A stretch of DNA of 64,000 nt, taken from NCBI GenBank assembly GCA_013398015.1, contig VZRR01004497.1, positions 884,210 to 948,209 of the forward strand, read 5' to 3'. Numbering within the stretch: the first letter of the stretch is position 1; each line of letters opens with the position of its first letter. The notes beneath the pieces were generated by a model. That model was given only the letters and a program-made list of their open reading frames with translations, ran no database searches and was not told the DNA's origin. Below, piece after piece: positions 1 through 12,810 of this stretch. This DNA comes from Oreocharis arfaki (taxonomy: Eukaryota; Chordata; Aves; Passeriformes; Paramythiidae). A program made the translations under genes and the position numbers.

Positions 1-223
1 ATGAATCTTCCCATAAGAACAAATGAGGATGTTAGTGGAGACAAAAGCTGTAAAACTAAGCAACTGTCTCCTGCTTTTCTTTATTGACTAAAAAAAAAAA
101 AAAAAAATTCCAAACTGCTTTTATCCTGCAGATAAAACTAGGAGCAAAGCATGCTCCCTTGCAGAGAGGTACAAAATCCATTCTAAGCATACACCACATG
201 AGATACTAAATTGTTATAGGCTG
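1..223. other. Intron sequence of NKAIN3, left edge
   Basis: This is AT-rich non-coding sequence at the window edge, inferred to lie in the intron upstream of the NKAIN3 exon at 27989. It holds a run of 18 A at 90-107. I see no gene. Confidence 0.5.
90..107. repeat. Poly(A) run, 18 bases
   Basis: An uninterrupted run of A. No recognisable retroposed body lies directly upstream, so it may be a simple repeat rather than the tail of an insertion. Confidence 0.9.
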
Positions 224-370
224 AGTCACCATCCCTGGGGGTATCTACAAGACGTTTAGGTGTGGCACTCAGGGACATGGTTTAGTGGTGGACTTGCCCA
301 TGCTGGGTTAATGGCTGGACCCAATGATCTTAGAGATCTTTTCCAACCTAAGCAGTACTATGATTCTATA
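224..370 (+). mobile_element. CR1 LINE, 3' end fragment
   Basis: About 147 bases match the terminal part of avian CR1. The landmarks are 'caccatccctggggg', a 'gtggcactcagggacatggtttagtgg' type segment, 'tgatcttagagatcttttcc' and the terminal 'ctatgattctata'. The wording resembles CR1-J/X subfamilies known from birds. It is 5' truncated, as most CR1 copies are, and encodes at most the last few residues of ORF2. The orientation is the same as NKAIN3. Confidence 0.85.
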
Positions 371-1378
371 GGTCTAAACATAAATCTACTGGATTAAAAA
401 TGGTCACAATAACTATCATGATGCAGATACATTATAAAACTTGTATTTAGAGAGCTAAAGAAGATGGAGGAAAGATAGAGCCTGATCTGGGGAACTCTGA
501 AATAAATGTGACTGTTCTCTTCTGCTTGATAATAGACTCTCAATCAAATCTGTAAAGACATGAGTTATGAAGGCATTTTCATTCTCTGAATAACTGTTGG
601 AAAATTAACACAATCATTTCTTTCCAGGGAAAGTTTCACACTCATTCAAAGTCATGATGAAAGAGCATCAGACAAAAATGTGATTTTAATTCATATTTTA
701 GTAGAGGAAAAAAGAGAGGGGGGAAAGCCTGAAGGTTGAAGACTGTTTGAGGTCATAGACTATTTATTTGAAAAAAGATCTGGTAAGTTAAAGAGGTAAT
801 GTATCCTTTGCATAAAGACTTCCAGAGGCTCTGTGTGCTTTCTGAAAGTTACCAGTTCTAAGTAAAGATATTTAGGGCTTTGTATCCTGTAGATTAACCT
901 GTCAACAGAGTAATAATGAATATGAAAAGAAGTAGGGGAGCAAACAGTTCTATTTCATTGGTAAATATGCTATGGATTTGACAAAGGAAAAAAAAGGATC
1001 AAAATCCATCCAAAGCTTCAATTCAGTTAATGTTTCCCGTGAAGAAACAGTGTGATGGGGTCATGACTAACAGAAACAAACAAGGAATGAAAATCCAAGA
1101 TGAGTGCTCTGCATGGCTGATCACTGCTTATGCAGTGGTGACCGAGACCCTCAACCTTCACACACTGGGAGGGTTTTCCAAGTGGGAGCAGTCCCTCCAA
1201 GCACAGCAACACCAATCTGCTTTCAGAGTGGGAAAGCCAATTTTGGAGAGTTCTGACCCCGCATGCTTCAATTCCATGTCTTTATTGATGGAAATTCTTT
1301 TGCTGGCACACTTTAAATATTCTTCTTTGCCGTTTATTTAAGATTTTTTTCTTTCACTGTTTCAAAAGCTAGGAAATC
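371..1378. other. Intron sequence, no feature seen
   Basis: AT-rich DNA between two CR1 fragments. A 103-codon open frame at 1030-1341 has no recognisable domain and no coding signature, and I treat it as chance. Confidence 0.5.
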
Positions 1379-1633
1379 TCAAAAGGTTGGATATTAGGAA
1401 AAATTTCTTCGTCAAAAAGAGTTACCAGGCACTGGAACAGGCTTCCCAGGGAAGTGCTAGTGTCACCATTACGGGGGGTATTTAAAAGGCGTGTAGATGT
1501 GGTCCTTAGGTTGTGGTTCAGTGGTGGACTTGAAAGTGCTGTGTGAGTGGTCAGACTTGACCTTAAAGGTCTTTATCCATATCTTTACCTTTATCATAAA
1601 GGTCCTTACCAACCTAAACAGTTCTGTGATTGT
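1379..1633 (+). mobile_element. CR1 LINE, 3' end fragment
   Basis: The segment starts with the ORF2 C-terminal region ('aggttggatattagg', then 'cactggaacaggcttccc') and continues through 'ttcagtggtggacttg' to 'ccaacctaaacagttctgtgatt'. The order and spacing fit the last ~250 bases of CR1. A small internal duplication around 'aaaggtctttatcc / aaaggtccttacc' (1565-1610) separates the two halves of the terminal motif. It is 5' truncated and non-functional. Confidence 0.85.
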
Positions 1634-4600
1634 GTATTTCTGGCATCAGTCTTTCAGCCTGTGTGCGCAAAGGTAAGAGAAGAGCAGCAGATCATGCCAT
1701 AGGCAAACAGGAGACAACAAGGAGGGTTTGAGGATTCAGGGTGAGGAGTTCACCTTGCTAGTGATGGAAGTGGCTGGGTAACTTCAGCCTCCATTGCTAA
1801 ATGCTTTGGGTGCTGAAAAGCGAAATGTTTAGCTTTTTTCCATAGAAATGAAGACAACCAAAGTCTTTAAATCACTCCTCTTGTTCCCCTGTCAGATAAA
1901 AGAAAAAGAAGCAGTTAACAAGAAAAGGCAAGCTAGCTACTTCTGAAGATGGGAAATTATTTTTAGAAATCACTTTTGTTAGCAAAACAAGAAGGAGGAA
2001 TCTGAGAGAAGTTAAGAGTGTGGATGACATCCTGGCCCTGGTGCAATGAATCTCAAAATTCCCACTGAAATTTAAATAAGAAGGGAAGTGGGTTTTTGTA
2101 TAGATTTACCACATATACAAAATATATTCTGCAATACTATTTAAAAATCAAAAATGCAGAGAGTTTAAGTGATAAGTGTAGTTTAGATTAAGTACAAAGA
2201 ACACCTAATGAAAAGGAAATAGCACATCAGTCTCCAATAAATTTTCAGGTACCATTTCCTTTCAACAGCAATAATAACTATAATAGTGATAAAGAGGGAG
2301 AAGCTCTTCACTCAGTACATCTGTCTGCTGCTAGGAGCGTGGCAATAAGTACAGAACACTGTATTCTGCTCACTTTCATATTAATTCTACCTTCTCACAG
2401 AGTGTCTGGTGTTATTCCCATCCTCAAAGCCTTCTTTCCCTTTTGTGCCTGTTCCTTGGCTGTTAGTCCTCCTTTCCTGACCAACTTCAATGAGGCCACA
2501 CAAAATCTGAAAGGCAGCTTTGGCACCATATCAGCTGTAGAGGCTTTTCAGCAGAGCAGGCAATGTCTATTGCAAGGACATAAGATTTCACAAAATACAT
2601 ATAAATCTTCTTAAATATGTAATTATTTACTGATTTTGACCACCATGTCTAAAGTATTTAATAGTATCTGTCAAAAACTCTAGACAAAGATGAGTTTCCA
2701 ATCTAAAACAGCTTTGAAATACAAAAACCCCAAACAAATTAAAAAATAAACTAAACAAAAACCTGCAAAATAATTTGAGAAAGTGCCCTGAGACCCTCTG
2801 AGACTGTTTGACCTGCTGTATTCCTAAACATGAAGCTTGAAGACTTTGTTCTGGATTTCCATGGCTAAGTTTGCATGTGAAATACCATATTGTTTAGCTC
2901 TGTTGCAGTGAAGCTGTGAGGACTGAAAATATGAAAACAGGCTTTATTAAAAGAAAATAGCTCCAGTCTTTAAAGACTGAGACTAATTCCTCCACACAAA
3001 CACACTATTTAGTGATATTCTGAAAACCCACTTGCTAATTCTGTAAACACTGTATGAGATAATCCTTCAAGAAAAAAAAAAAAAACATAATGGACAGAAA
3101 GAGTATTTAAAAACAGAGTGACTGGACTACACGAAAAAAAAGAAAAGATTCATTGGAATCCTGGGAATTTTGGAGACTTGATTTGCCTAGTATTGCGTTT
3201 TGAAGTTTCAACACTATTTTCAAGTGCTGTGTAAAAGCTGTTGTTTTTGCATTCCTCTCTATTCTGTTGTGAATCATCCTCATATCATCTTTCCTCGAGT
3301 AAGGAGAGTGGAAACCAGGGAGATAATAGAAGAACATAGGGTCTGAAAGGCAGAAGAATTCCTGCAGCATGGCTGGCTAAATGGTCGATGAAAAAGCAGC
3401 TTGGGGAGGCTTTCTCTGTTACTGTGAATTATGACTGAGTTTCTAAATGCAGAGGCAGCCAACAGTGCATCTGCACGTTGGCATTTGTGAAGTAATTTGT
3501 TCTACAAATGCAGTATTGATTTCTTAGAAGAACACAGCATATACCTTCAGAAATTTTTCCCCATGTGATGAGATTTTAGCTTTTTGCTTTTCCTTTTCTT
3601 TCGAAGGGGTCCCTGAAATGGGCTCCCTGGCTACAGTTATTACAGTATAGTTCTATTCTTTTCTTACCCTTTAATTTGACCTTTCTAGATGTAGTCTAAT
3701 AATTTTCTGTCCCATAATGTTAATTAGGAATCGAACATTTCCACCTGTTAATGCAGTAAAGTGCAGTTGTTCTTTTGCCAGAGCATATTAATAATGTCAC
3801 TAATTGAGACAATAATTGTCATGACATGGGATCCCTCATTTTGCTCTGAATGAGTTTTACCTATGGGAGAATTAGGCTGTGACCTGACATGGGAGTTGTA
3901 AAGTCTATTAATGAGAGAACATGTTACAATCACCCCGTGAAGCCAGAAATACCCACGGCAGAAATAATTAGCAGCAGGCAGGAGAGCTTCTGGGGGGCTT
4001 TAGTCTGTATGCTGTTGTTAGTGACTTTGAGACATTAATTTGGCCAGTATTTCCTGTAGGGTGCATCCTTCTTCACCTGCATTCCTGTGGAGGAGTACAG
4101 TGTTGCAGTGGCTCAGATTGCTGCACTGAGGGGATTTTCCTTTGCAGGGCTGGGGTAGGTGGGTGGTATGGAGCCACCTCTGATCAGCCTCTGGAAAGCC
4201 ACAGAAATGCTCTTAAGAGCTTTTGGATGCAAGTGGTTCTTAGACAAGGTTTTCAGAACAGCATGAATTGTTGTTCTCAGAAGAATTGCACTTCCAGGGA
4301 GAAACTGAGAGAGACAGATGTTTTCAAAGGTGATGGGATGACACAACCTTAAGAGAGAGGTGCACCCTTTCACTTGGTTCACTGATGCTATAGATGAAAC
4401 ATAGAGGCACAGTGGAATGATTTAGCAGATCTGGGCAAAGAAGCCAAATTTCTTTGATGTCAGAACAGCTTCTTATTCTTTATATCTCAAAACCACTCAG
4501 AAACAGCACTTGAAGTGTCTTTATTGGTCGTGACTTTAGACTGTCTTCTGCTTCACTTTGGAAAAATTTGGTGTGAAGTACTATCAAAAGTATTTTAAAG

Positions 4601-5004
4601 GAAAGAAAAGCAGATGAGGATGTGTTAGAGAGCTGATTTTTACCTGGAAGTTTTACCCTGTTTAGGTTAACATGGGATTTGGGATGTTGGCTAGCATGTG
4701 ACATGGGATCAGAATTAGGTTTCTCTTGTTCTACCATGCTTTAATTAAACTCCAGCATCTAACTTTTTAATGTGGTTTTAAGACCTCATGTCTTGTAGAG
4801 CCTTTATCACAATAGCTCTAAGATATGTGCGTGAGTCATCATTTGACTTGATAACATTTAACACACTGTGTGTTTTTAAAAGCTGAGACAAGGTCTGAGT
4901 GGTTTGCTGATGGAAATGCATAAGCAGGTAGGTCTTGGTCCTTATTATTGTTCTGTGTGGCGCTTGGTGGGGGAGAGAATAACTGAGTCGTTGTGCTTCC
5001 GTGT
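1634..5004. other. Intron sequence; possible conserved non-coding block near 3.7-4.0 kb
   Basis: No gene is visible. A 14-base A run lies at 3072-3085. The stretch around 3705-3990 is unusually rich in TAAT/ATTA cores and has a more balanced composition than its surroundings; it is discussed as a possible enhancer. The short open frames here have no recognisable domains. Confidence 0.5.
3072..3085. repeat. Poly(A) run, 14 bases
   Basis: Simple A homopolymer in the intron. Confidence 0.85.
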
Positions 5005-5199
5005 GTTTCTTTGCACAATGGGGCAGTGAGGTACTGGAACAGGTTGCCCAAAGGGACCTGTGGATGCCCCATCCCTGGAAGTGTTCAAGGCCAGGCTGGA
5101 TGTTGCTTTGAGCATCCTGGTCTAGTGGAAGGTGCCCCTGACCATGGGATTATGATCTTTGAGGTCCCTTCCAGCCCAAAACATTCTATGACTCTATAA
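5005..5199 (+). mobile_element. CR1 LINE, 3' end fragment
   Basis: Matches the CR1 3' region: 'gtactggaacaggttgccc', 'tggatgccccatccctgga', 'gtgttcaaggccaggctgga', 'ggtcccttccagccc' and the terminal 'attctatgactctata'. It is a 5'-truncated copy of about 195 bases in the same orientation as NKAIN3. The 68-codon open frame through it is only the decayed ORF2 end and 3' UTR. Confidence 0.92.
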
Positions 5200-8100
5200 C
5201 CATTCTGATTCTCTAACTAATCAAATAATATTTCAGCATGTAGCTATGTACCTCATGTGAGGGTTAATTAGCAATGTGTTTATAGAAGTTAGCTTGATTT
5301 TTGCTTTTCTGTGAGAGGGAGGGGGTGGCAAAGTATCTGCTCTGGACTACTAGCTTGAATAGCTTCTGCCCATAGCTAAACAGGGACAGACATTTGCTAT
5401 GTTCTGTCAGTAGTCAAATGTTAGAGATAATGGTTACTGTGATCTTTGTCTAAAGGTAAGTGTTGCTCAAAGTATTAAAATAAGTATTTGCTAATCCTTT
5501 ATATTTGCTTCTTTCTTTTCAAGATTCGAAGTCTCAGCCAGGTAGGGAAAATCAAAAGCACAGCTTCCTGTCTTAGAAACGTATTATTCTTGTCTACTGT
5601 TGCTTTAATTTTATGTGCTGTTACTTTTTGCCTGAATTTAGTGCACTCAAGCATTCTCTTGATGCTCGTAATGGCTGCTGCCTATTATTCAGATATCTTC
5701 ATCAATCTTGTCATGATTGTTCCTAAGGATTTTTTTCTCACCGAGACTCCAGGCTATTCAAAGCCCATCGGTTTGCTAAAAGTCTGATTAAACTTTTGGT
5801 ATATCTGACAGGCCCATCTGCAGGGATTCCAGATTAACCATCTGGAATCATTTGATCTTAAACTGTATTAAAATAATGTTTCAGTAAACCCATGTTTGAA
5901 TGCTACCATGTTTATCCAATGAGTACTACCTCAGTATCGGCTTTTATTGACTGAAGAATAAGTCTCTTTCAGCTGCCTCACCTGCAATAGCTAGTCAGCT
6001 TTTTTAGGGGTTTTGTAAATTTATGTTAGCAGGCTTAGATACTCACTCTGTCCAATAGGGTGCTGTATTTTTATTAGGCACTCGCTTAACATATGCTATA
6101 AGAGTTCAAACAAGTTATTGTCACGCGTTGTAAACCATCTTTAAGAAGATGTAAACCATTTTTACGAATAGAAAAGTTTTTCCTGTACTTCCTGAAAACA
6201 ATTTCTGTGGTCACTCATTCTTCTGTTAATAAATCAGCCACTAGGGCAGTGCAGCTGGATTCAGCTGAGATTTGTCGTCCTCCCCTAAGGTTGCCATCAG
6301 CCCCACGTGTGCCTCTCCTAAGAGTTGCCAAGCTGATCTACTCCTGGAGTGAGGCATCTTTTCGAAGTAGAGAAATTGCTTTCCATAAGTGCTTTTTTTT
6401 GAATTTAGTGGAGCTTTGACTGCCAGATGATCTAGATAAATAAATCCTAAACTTTGGGTTCTCTCTTTTCCTGATTTTAACTTGCTGTTCTGGCTACAAG
6501 TTATATTTGTGAGAGCTGAGGACAGAAAATTGCTGAGCCCCATGATGGAGTGTGTCCTTGAGCTCTGCAGCTGGAGACACTAACCATAACATCCAAAGCA
6601 TGCCATCTATACGCAATATAAATAAATAACTTTCCAGTAGATCCTCCTTTGAAGGGGAAAATGAGCAAGGCAATAGCATTAGAAAGCACAGTTAGTCTGA
6701 AATCCTTGCTAAGCTGCAGATTATCCACAGCTATTTCCACAGCCCTTTGTGGAGTCAGCTGGCCTCCTGCAAGCAAGCAGTGAGAAAATATAAGGAAGGA
6801 TTTTGCTCTGCTTTAGGCAGTCTTTTTTCCCACACAACCTCTGGTTCATTTTTAATATCTCTTCTTTCCCATGGCATTTAATATTGTAATATTTCTTCTT
6901 TCCATATACCTCTCTTTTCTGTCGATTTTCGTTGTTCACGTAAAAAAACTTTAGGAAATAAGGTGAGCTAAGGTGTTAATGCCTATTGCGTGTTAGTCAT
7001 GTTAAACTAACTAAGCTGGGCAGACAAAACTGCAGCCTCTCACCTAGGAGAAATTTATATTTTCATATGCACTTACTATAATTCTTTAATCTTGCTAGTT
7101 CATCCCTGTAAAAAATAAGGATATTTTGAATAGATGGAACTTGATCTGTAAAGCACTTGATTAGCAAAAAGGGTACATTATGCTAATAAGATGTTATTAA
7201 AAATATAGGAAATGCATGGCAGAAGATTTTCTTACCTAACTGCCCATATGACAATATCTTTTATATCTGACTCTGTTTGTAGCTTAGTACCTAAAATGAT
7301 TTTCAGACACATCAAATATCTCTTTGAATTAAATGTGTCCCACAGGTAGGAATTCAGCTACAGTAGGAATTAGTTTTTATATCCCATAATATAATGATTA
7401 TTTTTCTGTGCAACTCATCTAAGGAAGTTTCAGAGGAATTAAACATACTTAGAAAGTATTTGGGAGATGCATAACGCTACAACTAACAGTAAAACAAACT
7501 AGAAATATCAGTCAAAATATCTAATTTCCCAGGGTTTTGTACAGACAAGTAAGCAGGCAGAATTCTTCCCATCTGGATTATTCACCTTCTGTAAAGCAGA
7601 TAGGACACGGCATGGGTACAAAACAGATGGGAGAGGCATATAGTGAAAAGGGAAAATAAGAAAATGAACAAAACATACTGAGGGAATTGTATTCATTGTT
7701 GTGTACTACAGAAATGGCAATTTCATTTTCTGGCAAAAAGATAAAACAATGGTTATTTTGCTGGTGTAACTTCTTGATCTGTTGTAGATACCTGAGATGG
7801 GTACAGCTTTCAGAAACTTCTGTGTTGAAATTATGAAATATTATCATTCTGTGTAATACTACTATTTTTTCAGCTTTTGTTTGTCTCTTTGTTTGTTTGT
7901 TTGTTTCACTAGTTTTTCATTCTTCTCAGCCTGGAAAATATCTTGTGTCTTCTAAATGAAAGTATTAGGTGTCATTGTCCTATCCCACCAAGATTTCAGC
8001 TGGCTGTTTTAAAAGCTTAAGATATCTGCATATGGTGAAGGGATGTGAAGTTAGACCTACAAAGTATCGGCCTCCTGGAGTGGCAGCTGGAGGCTTGGCA

Positions 8101-8989
8101 GAGCACTTTATGATTCCTGAATTTATAGCAGATGCATATGTTTAGGCATCTATTTACCTTCTGTGTGGGTGTGGACATCTGGACATCTGGCAAAGGTGTT
8201 TCCAAGAAAGAATTACAGAGTTATTCTCATGTACAGCCCAGTGTCCAGCAGTAATTTACTTTCTGTGGTTTTTTTTCATCTTGAAGATGTTTGCTGTTTC
8301 ATGGTGATGTTTTATTTAGCCTGTTGGGAAGGTAATATCCCATTTTGAATAGTATCTCTTCACCATCAGAGAATAATACACCCTCATGCAGCTTGTTTCC
8401 GTTTTCAGCATTGGGCAGATTTCTTGTGGGTCACGTTTCTTTCATAATAATTGAATTTTGCCACATAGTAGCCAGCACAAAACCTGAAGCAATCAGATTC
8501 TGCTTTGCATCTCATCTGCTCTCATTACAGCTGGCAGACAAGGTTATACCCTGTCTAGATTCATAACAACTTTAATGATATTTTTCATATATTGGCCTGA
8601 AAAAAGACAGTTCAACTGTCTTAAGATTCTCCCTTACAATGGGAACTCAACAAGAAGTGTGAATCATTACTGACACACTCAAAATAATCTGTCATGCTGC
8701 TTTAAAATATTAACAAGAAAACCCTTGAGTCTTTTGATATTAGTAATTGTTTCATGTTGTAATTGAATTTGAAAAGCTCTGTTAAGATTTTTATCCTCTG
8801 ACAGTAACTTATTATTTCTAGAATAAAATTGTTTGATAAGTGGTTTAGGTGGCAGCATTCTGAAGAAGCCCTTTGCACTTCATTTTTCTATGAACAATGA
8901 AAACTAACAATACACTGTAAATGCAGACTCCCAGGTCCAGAAGTTCTCAAGGAGTGTGTAATTTATTATCATTATCATTCCAAAGAGGT
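5200..8989. other. Intron sequence, mostly featureless
   Basis: AT-rich DNA. A hydrophobic 99-codon frame at 5488-5787 and a splice-site-flanked 18-base segment at 5524-5541 are discussed under findings but are not supported as a gene. A (GTTT)n run lies at 7888-7906. Nothing else is recognised. Confidence 0.45.
7888..7906. repeat. (GTTT)n simple repeat
   Basis: About four and a half copies of GTTT. Confidence 0.85.
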
Positions 8990-10170
8990 CATGTTTTCTA
9001 GATGCTTGATCATCCTGATAATTCTCATCTGAAATCTCTTTGATTGGTTCTCCTCTTTGCTGAAGGGAAATCTACAAAATATACAAAATCTGTCATCTGA
9101 TGTCACACTGCTGCTGTGTTCCAGGGCACTTCTCATTCACCTTGAAATTTGGTTTTGCATCCCAGCATGATGTCTGAGGTTTTTCCCCAACACCATGATA
9201 TCATCCAGTCACAGCCTGGGTGCGGTTCATTATTCTGTGGAACTGCTGTGTAGCCTGTTGTTCACCCTATTCTTCAAGTAGTTGGTTATTTGTTATTCCT
9301 ACTCAAGTACAGTAATTTGCACTTGGCCTATATTTTTTTCCAAACCTGTTGTCTATTTGCCAATATTATTTTAATTCTATTCTTGTCCACCATGGAGTTT
9401 GCAACCTCTGCCAGCTTGCTTCTGTTTGGAATTGTGAAAGGCATAGTATCTCTGCAGATAACCCAGTGACTGCTGAAACTGCTGGGTAGCACTGGGCCCA
9501 GGTGGAATTCCACAGAGCCCCATCAACATCTGTTTCTTAAGTTGATGGAGGACAGTGAGTATCTATTTCTGAGTGCAATTTTCAAGGCAGTTGTTCAATC
9601 TATACTACAGTACTTTGGTCTAAGCAATAGTTTCATAGTTTGCTTGGAAGAATGTCAAGCAGTGTCAAAATGCTTACTAAAGTCAGGATTTATCACACCT
9701 GATTCTCCTTCCCTAGCTACAAAGCCCACTATCTCTCCTAAAGAGGAACAGACTTTGTATATAATTCAGTTTCTGATAAATTCATATTGGCTACTAATTA
9801 GCACCTTGTCTTCCTACTAGTATGTTTATTCTTTTTTTAAGAAGTTTATAGTAAATGAAGTCAGGGATAGAATTCTCTGTGTTCTCTTTCCCTTCTTTTT
9901 TCCTGTCTTTGTGTAGAGATGGGTACAATCTTCGACTTTCTGATCTTCAGCCTCTCCTGCTTTTAGCAAATTGTTACAAATATGTTCTAACATGCTTGAG
10001 ATTGCTTTAGTCAGACCTCTACATGCTTTGAGGTGAATTTACCAGGACTAGTACCTCTGAATTTCTTCAGCTTTCTATTTTAGGCAGATGATCAATTCCT
10101 TACTCTCACCTGCGTCTTTTATAAGTGTCAGTGGCATTACTTCACTAGCTACAGGTAACCTTTCTGCTGG
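8990..10170 (-). mobile_element. Ancient L3-like CR1-clade LINE, internal (reverse transcriptase) part
   Basis: Read on the + strand, this stretch follows the reverse complement of an old amniote L3/CR1 element in the right order. First is the region before the polymerase end (8990-9150). Next is 'cttgtccaccatggagtttg' near 9385, which corresponds to the 'catctgcaaactttgcc' part. Then comes 'tgggcccaggtggaattcc' near 9493, the usual 'ggtcccagtacagatccctg' segment. It continues with 'cttactaaagtcagg' near 9670 and 'tattggctactaattagcac' near 9786. All are heavily diverged and no frame stays open, so the copy is an old fossil. The assignment rests on remembered family consensus; a RepeatMasker search with amniote L3/CR1-L3 models would settle it. 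Confidence 0.6.
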
Positions 10171-10500
10171 AGAAGGGAATAAAGACGGAAGACATTGTGT
10201 TTTGTCAGCCACCTTAAGGCCTTAAGGTCTGTAGCCATTCCCCTGAAGGCCATGCTGTGGAACATAGCCAGATTTTACATCCAGCTCTCAAACCCATGCC
10301 TCCAGTCCTGGAGGAGATGTTTGCACAGCTTCAGCGGGCTGCCCAGTTGATGGGTGACCTACCCATGCTGGGATATAATTACTGCTGCTACATGAACCTG
10401 CAGCCTCAGGCAGAGTTGTATCGCTAGGGACTGCAACAGCTCGTTGCTTGAGCTTGCCCTTTATTAGTTTATGCCACTGAGTATTTTTTATCATGCTTTA
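10171..10500. other. GC-richer segment interrupting the L3-like LINE
   Basis: The central part, about 10235-10450, does not resemble the LINE on either side and is richer in G and C. The flanks appear to resume the LINE order near 10500. It may be a later insertion, but I see no terminal repeats or target duplication and cannot name it. Confidence 0.3.
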
Positions 10501-10855
10501 TTCTCATTTTAGTTGTATCTTGTCTTGACCTTTCTGAGCTCATCCCTATAGGCTTGTGGTATTATTTTATATTTTTCTCTGCTAATCTGTACGCAGGCCA
10601 TCCAGAAGACTATTATTGAGCCAAATCCATCACTTTCTATGCCTCTGCTTGGAAAAGTTTGTCCTTGTTCAGTGTATATTCTTCCAGTCAGTCTGATGAC
10701 TTTCTTGAGCTTCTCTTTTTCATAGACCTCTTTGTCCCCAGAAGCTACATTCCATCTCAGGTCACTGCAATCTGTTTCCTGGGTGTTTAATGTCCTTGTT
10801 CTACTGTTCTCCTCCCAGAACTGTCATCTCTTGTAGTTTAGGGCTGCTGTAGTGC
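10501..10855 (-). mobile_element. Probable continuation of the L3-like LINE
   Basis: The segment 'gctcatccctataggcttgtgg' to 'tctctgctaatctgtacgc' (about 10538-10595) resembles the reverse complement of the region upstream of the reverse transcriptase in amniote L3 elements. It lies in the correct position and orientation to continue the 8990-10170 relic. It is strongly diverged, so the call is tentative. Confidence 0.4.
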
Positions 10856-12810
10856 AAGCTGTTTTCCCATTCAATGTTATTTCTTATAGATATTTGGTTT
10901 ATGTATTAGAACATCAAAAGGAAATCTCATCCCCCTCTCTGGACTTTCTGCATAAAAGTGAGTAAGATCATACAAATTTGAAAGCTTTCATAGTAGCTCT
11001 TCTTACCTCTAAAGAAATATAAGAAATACTTCACTTTTTTCTTCAATGATGCAGATTTTTAGAGAAACCATACACAAGACAAAATGACCATGTTCCAAAA
11101 CAAACAATATTTGTCTAAGAATATTAAAATTTGCAAAAAATAACAGCTATTAGGTTTCCACTGGGTTCCTCAGATTGCCAAATTTGATAATTGTAAAAAG
11201 CTATATAAGAACTTTGTAAGCTGAAATTATGTTTATTTTCCATGTAGAACATGAATTGTCTGCTCCCTTAGAATCAGAAATATTTCTTAATTGTCAAAGA
11301 GATTACTGACTTTTTGGCATTTTCTTACACAAGAATAAATAATATATGAAAAATTATTTTTAAAAGCTTCTTCTAACTTTAAATTGATATATTAAATATC
11401 TTTAAGTCACTGGACACCTGTATTTGAAGTTTTTTTCACCAATGAAAATGCACAAGCCTTTTTTTTTTTTTTTTTTGAAAGGACTGTCAGAAAATTGGGG
11501 GTTTTTTAGGTTGATTTGGGGAATTGTATTGTACTTTTTCTTTAATTCACTGTTTATTGATTCTTAAATATGCCTGTCACTTCAGACACAGAGTCAGCTG
11601 CCTTGTAAAGATCTTTAACTGTGCTTGTGTTCATGATCTGAAGGGACAACCTGTTCTATAAATTTCTTATGAGTTTTGTTAAAATATTTAGCAAACAGAC
11701 AGGACCTAAGCAAGCATTTTATTAAGACAATTTACTTCAATTCAGGTAATGGAAAGGACAGAATATATGATCAAATCCAGAGTATAATTACAAGTGAGTC
11801 AGTGAACCAGTGAGTTTAGTTTCTCACATCATCCAGATAATATGCTACCAGATAATCAGATTGAAGCCATGGAAGTAATTATTTGTTACTTTTTTAAGAG
11901 TCCATTTTCTTTCCTGCTTAAGACCTTGTCAGTGATCAATGCAATTTTAGCAATTAAGTATGCAAAGACATAAGGAGCCACAGGTCACAGTTCAGGTACA
12001 AAGTACATATTGGTGCACTGACTATTGCACTTTGAGTATTGTGTATTTCCCAGAACAGAGAATGTCCTTTGGCTCCATCACAATGAAGCTGTTTCACCTC
12101 TTTTGTCTTAATTAATTCTTACCAAATATTATTGGTTTATTGCTCTGTTCCTCTTCTCATGTAGTAGCATAGAATCTTTCCCCTAACTTACAGTAAAGTT
12201 TAATAGATAGTTAGATTTCCCTCAGTCTTAATAATTTTTTTTGGACTGATAATTATTTCAGAATATTTAACATACATATAATTTGAAGACTACAAGTCCT
12301 TTTTGGTTAATGCTGGGAATTTTTGAAAGTGTTTCTTTGTAAACACCCACATTTTTCCATGTACACATGTAAAGAACAAGCCACATCTCTAAGAAAATAC
12401 AGAGAATAATTAAGGAAAAACGAGATCTAGTGAAGCTAGAACACAATTGTGTCTTTAAACAAGCAGTAGGAGTTTATCTGATGAATGTGAGATCTTTAGG
12501 TTTTAGTAAACTTACTGGATTCCTTTAACTTAATTCTCAGATCACTTTGGGTTTTTTTCTGTAGAACCTAAATGGCAAAAGAGGGGCATTGAATTTTGTA
12601 GGCCAGTTTATAAAAAAACTATATATAAAACAAGAGAACCATTTTCTTCTAAGTACTCTTCACTTGGGGATGATTTTCTAAAGTTTATTTTCAGGACCAA
12701 CTGGTTAATATTCTGGATTATGAATACATTTCAGTCCTCTCCCACTGGCTTGACTTTCAGGCCTTTGGTTACAGGGGAAAGTTGCTTCTGTGCATAGCTT
12801 TTCAATTCTC
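10856..12810. other. Intron sequence, no feature seen
   Basis: AT-rich DNA with an 18-base T run at 11459-11476. No gene or recognisable transposable element was found. Confidence 0.5.
11459..11476. repeat. Poly(T) run, 18 bases
   Basis: Simple T homopolymer. Confidence 0.9.
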
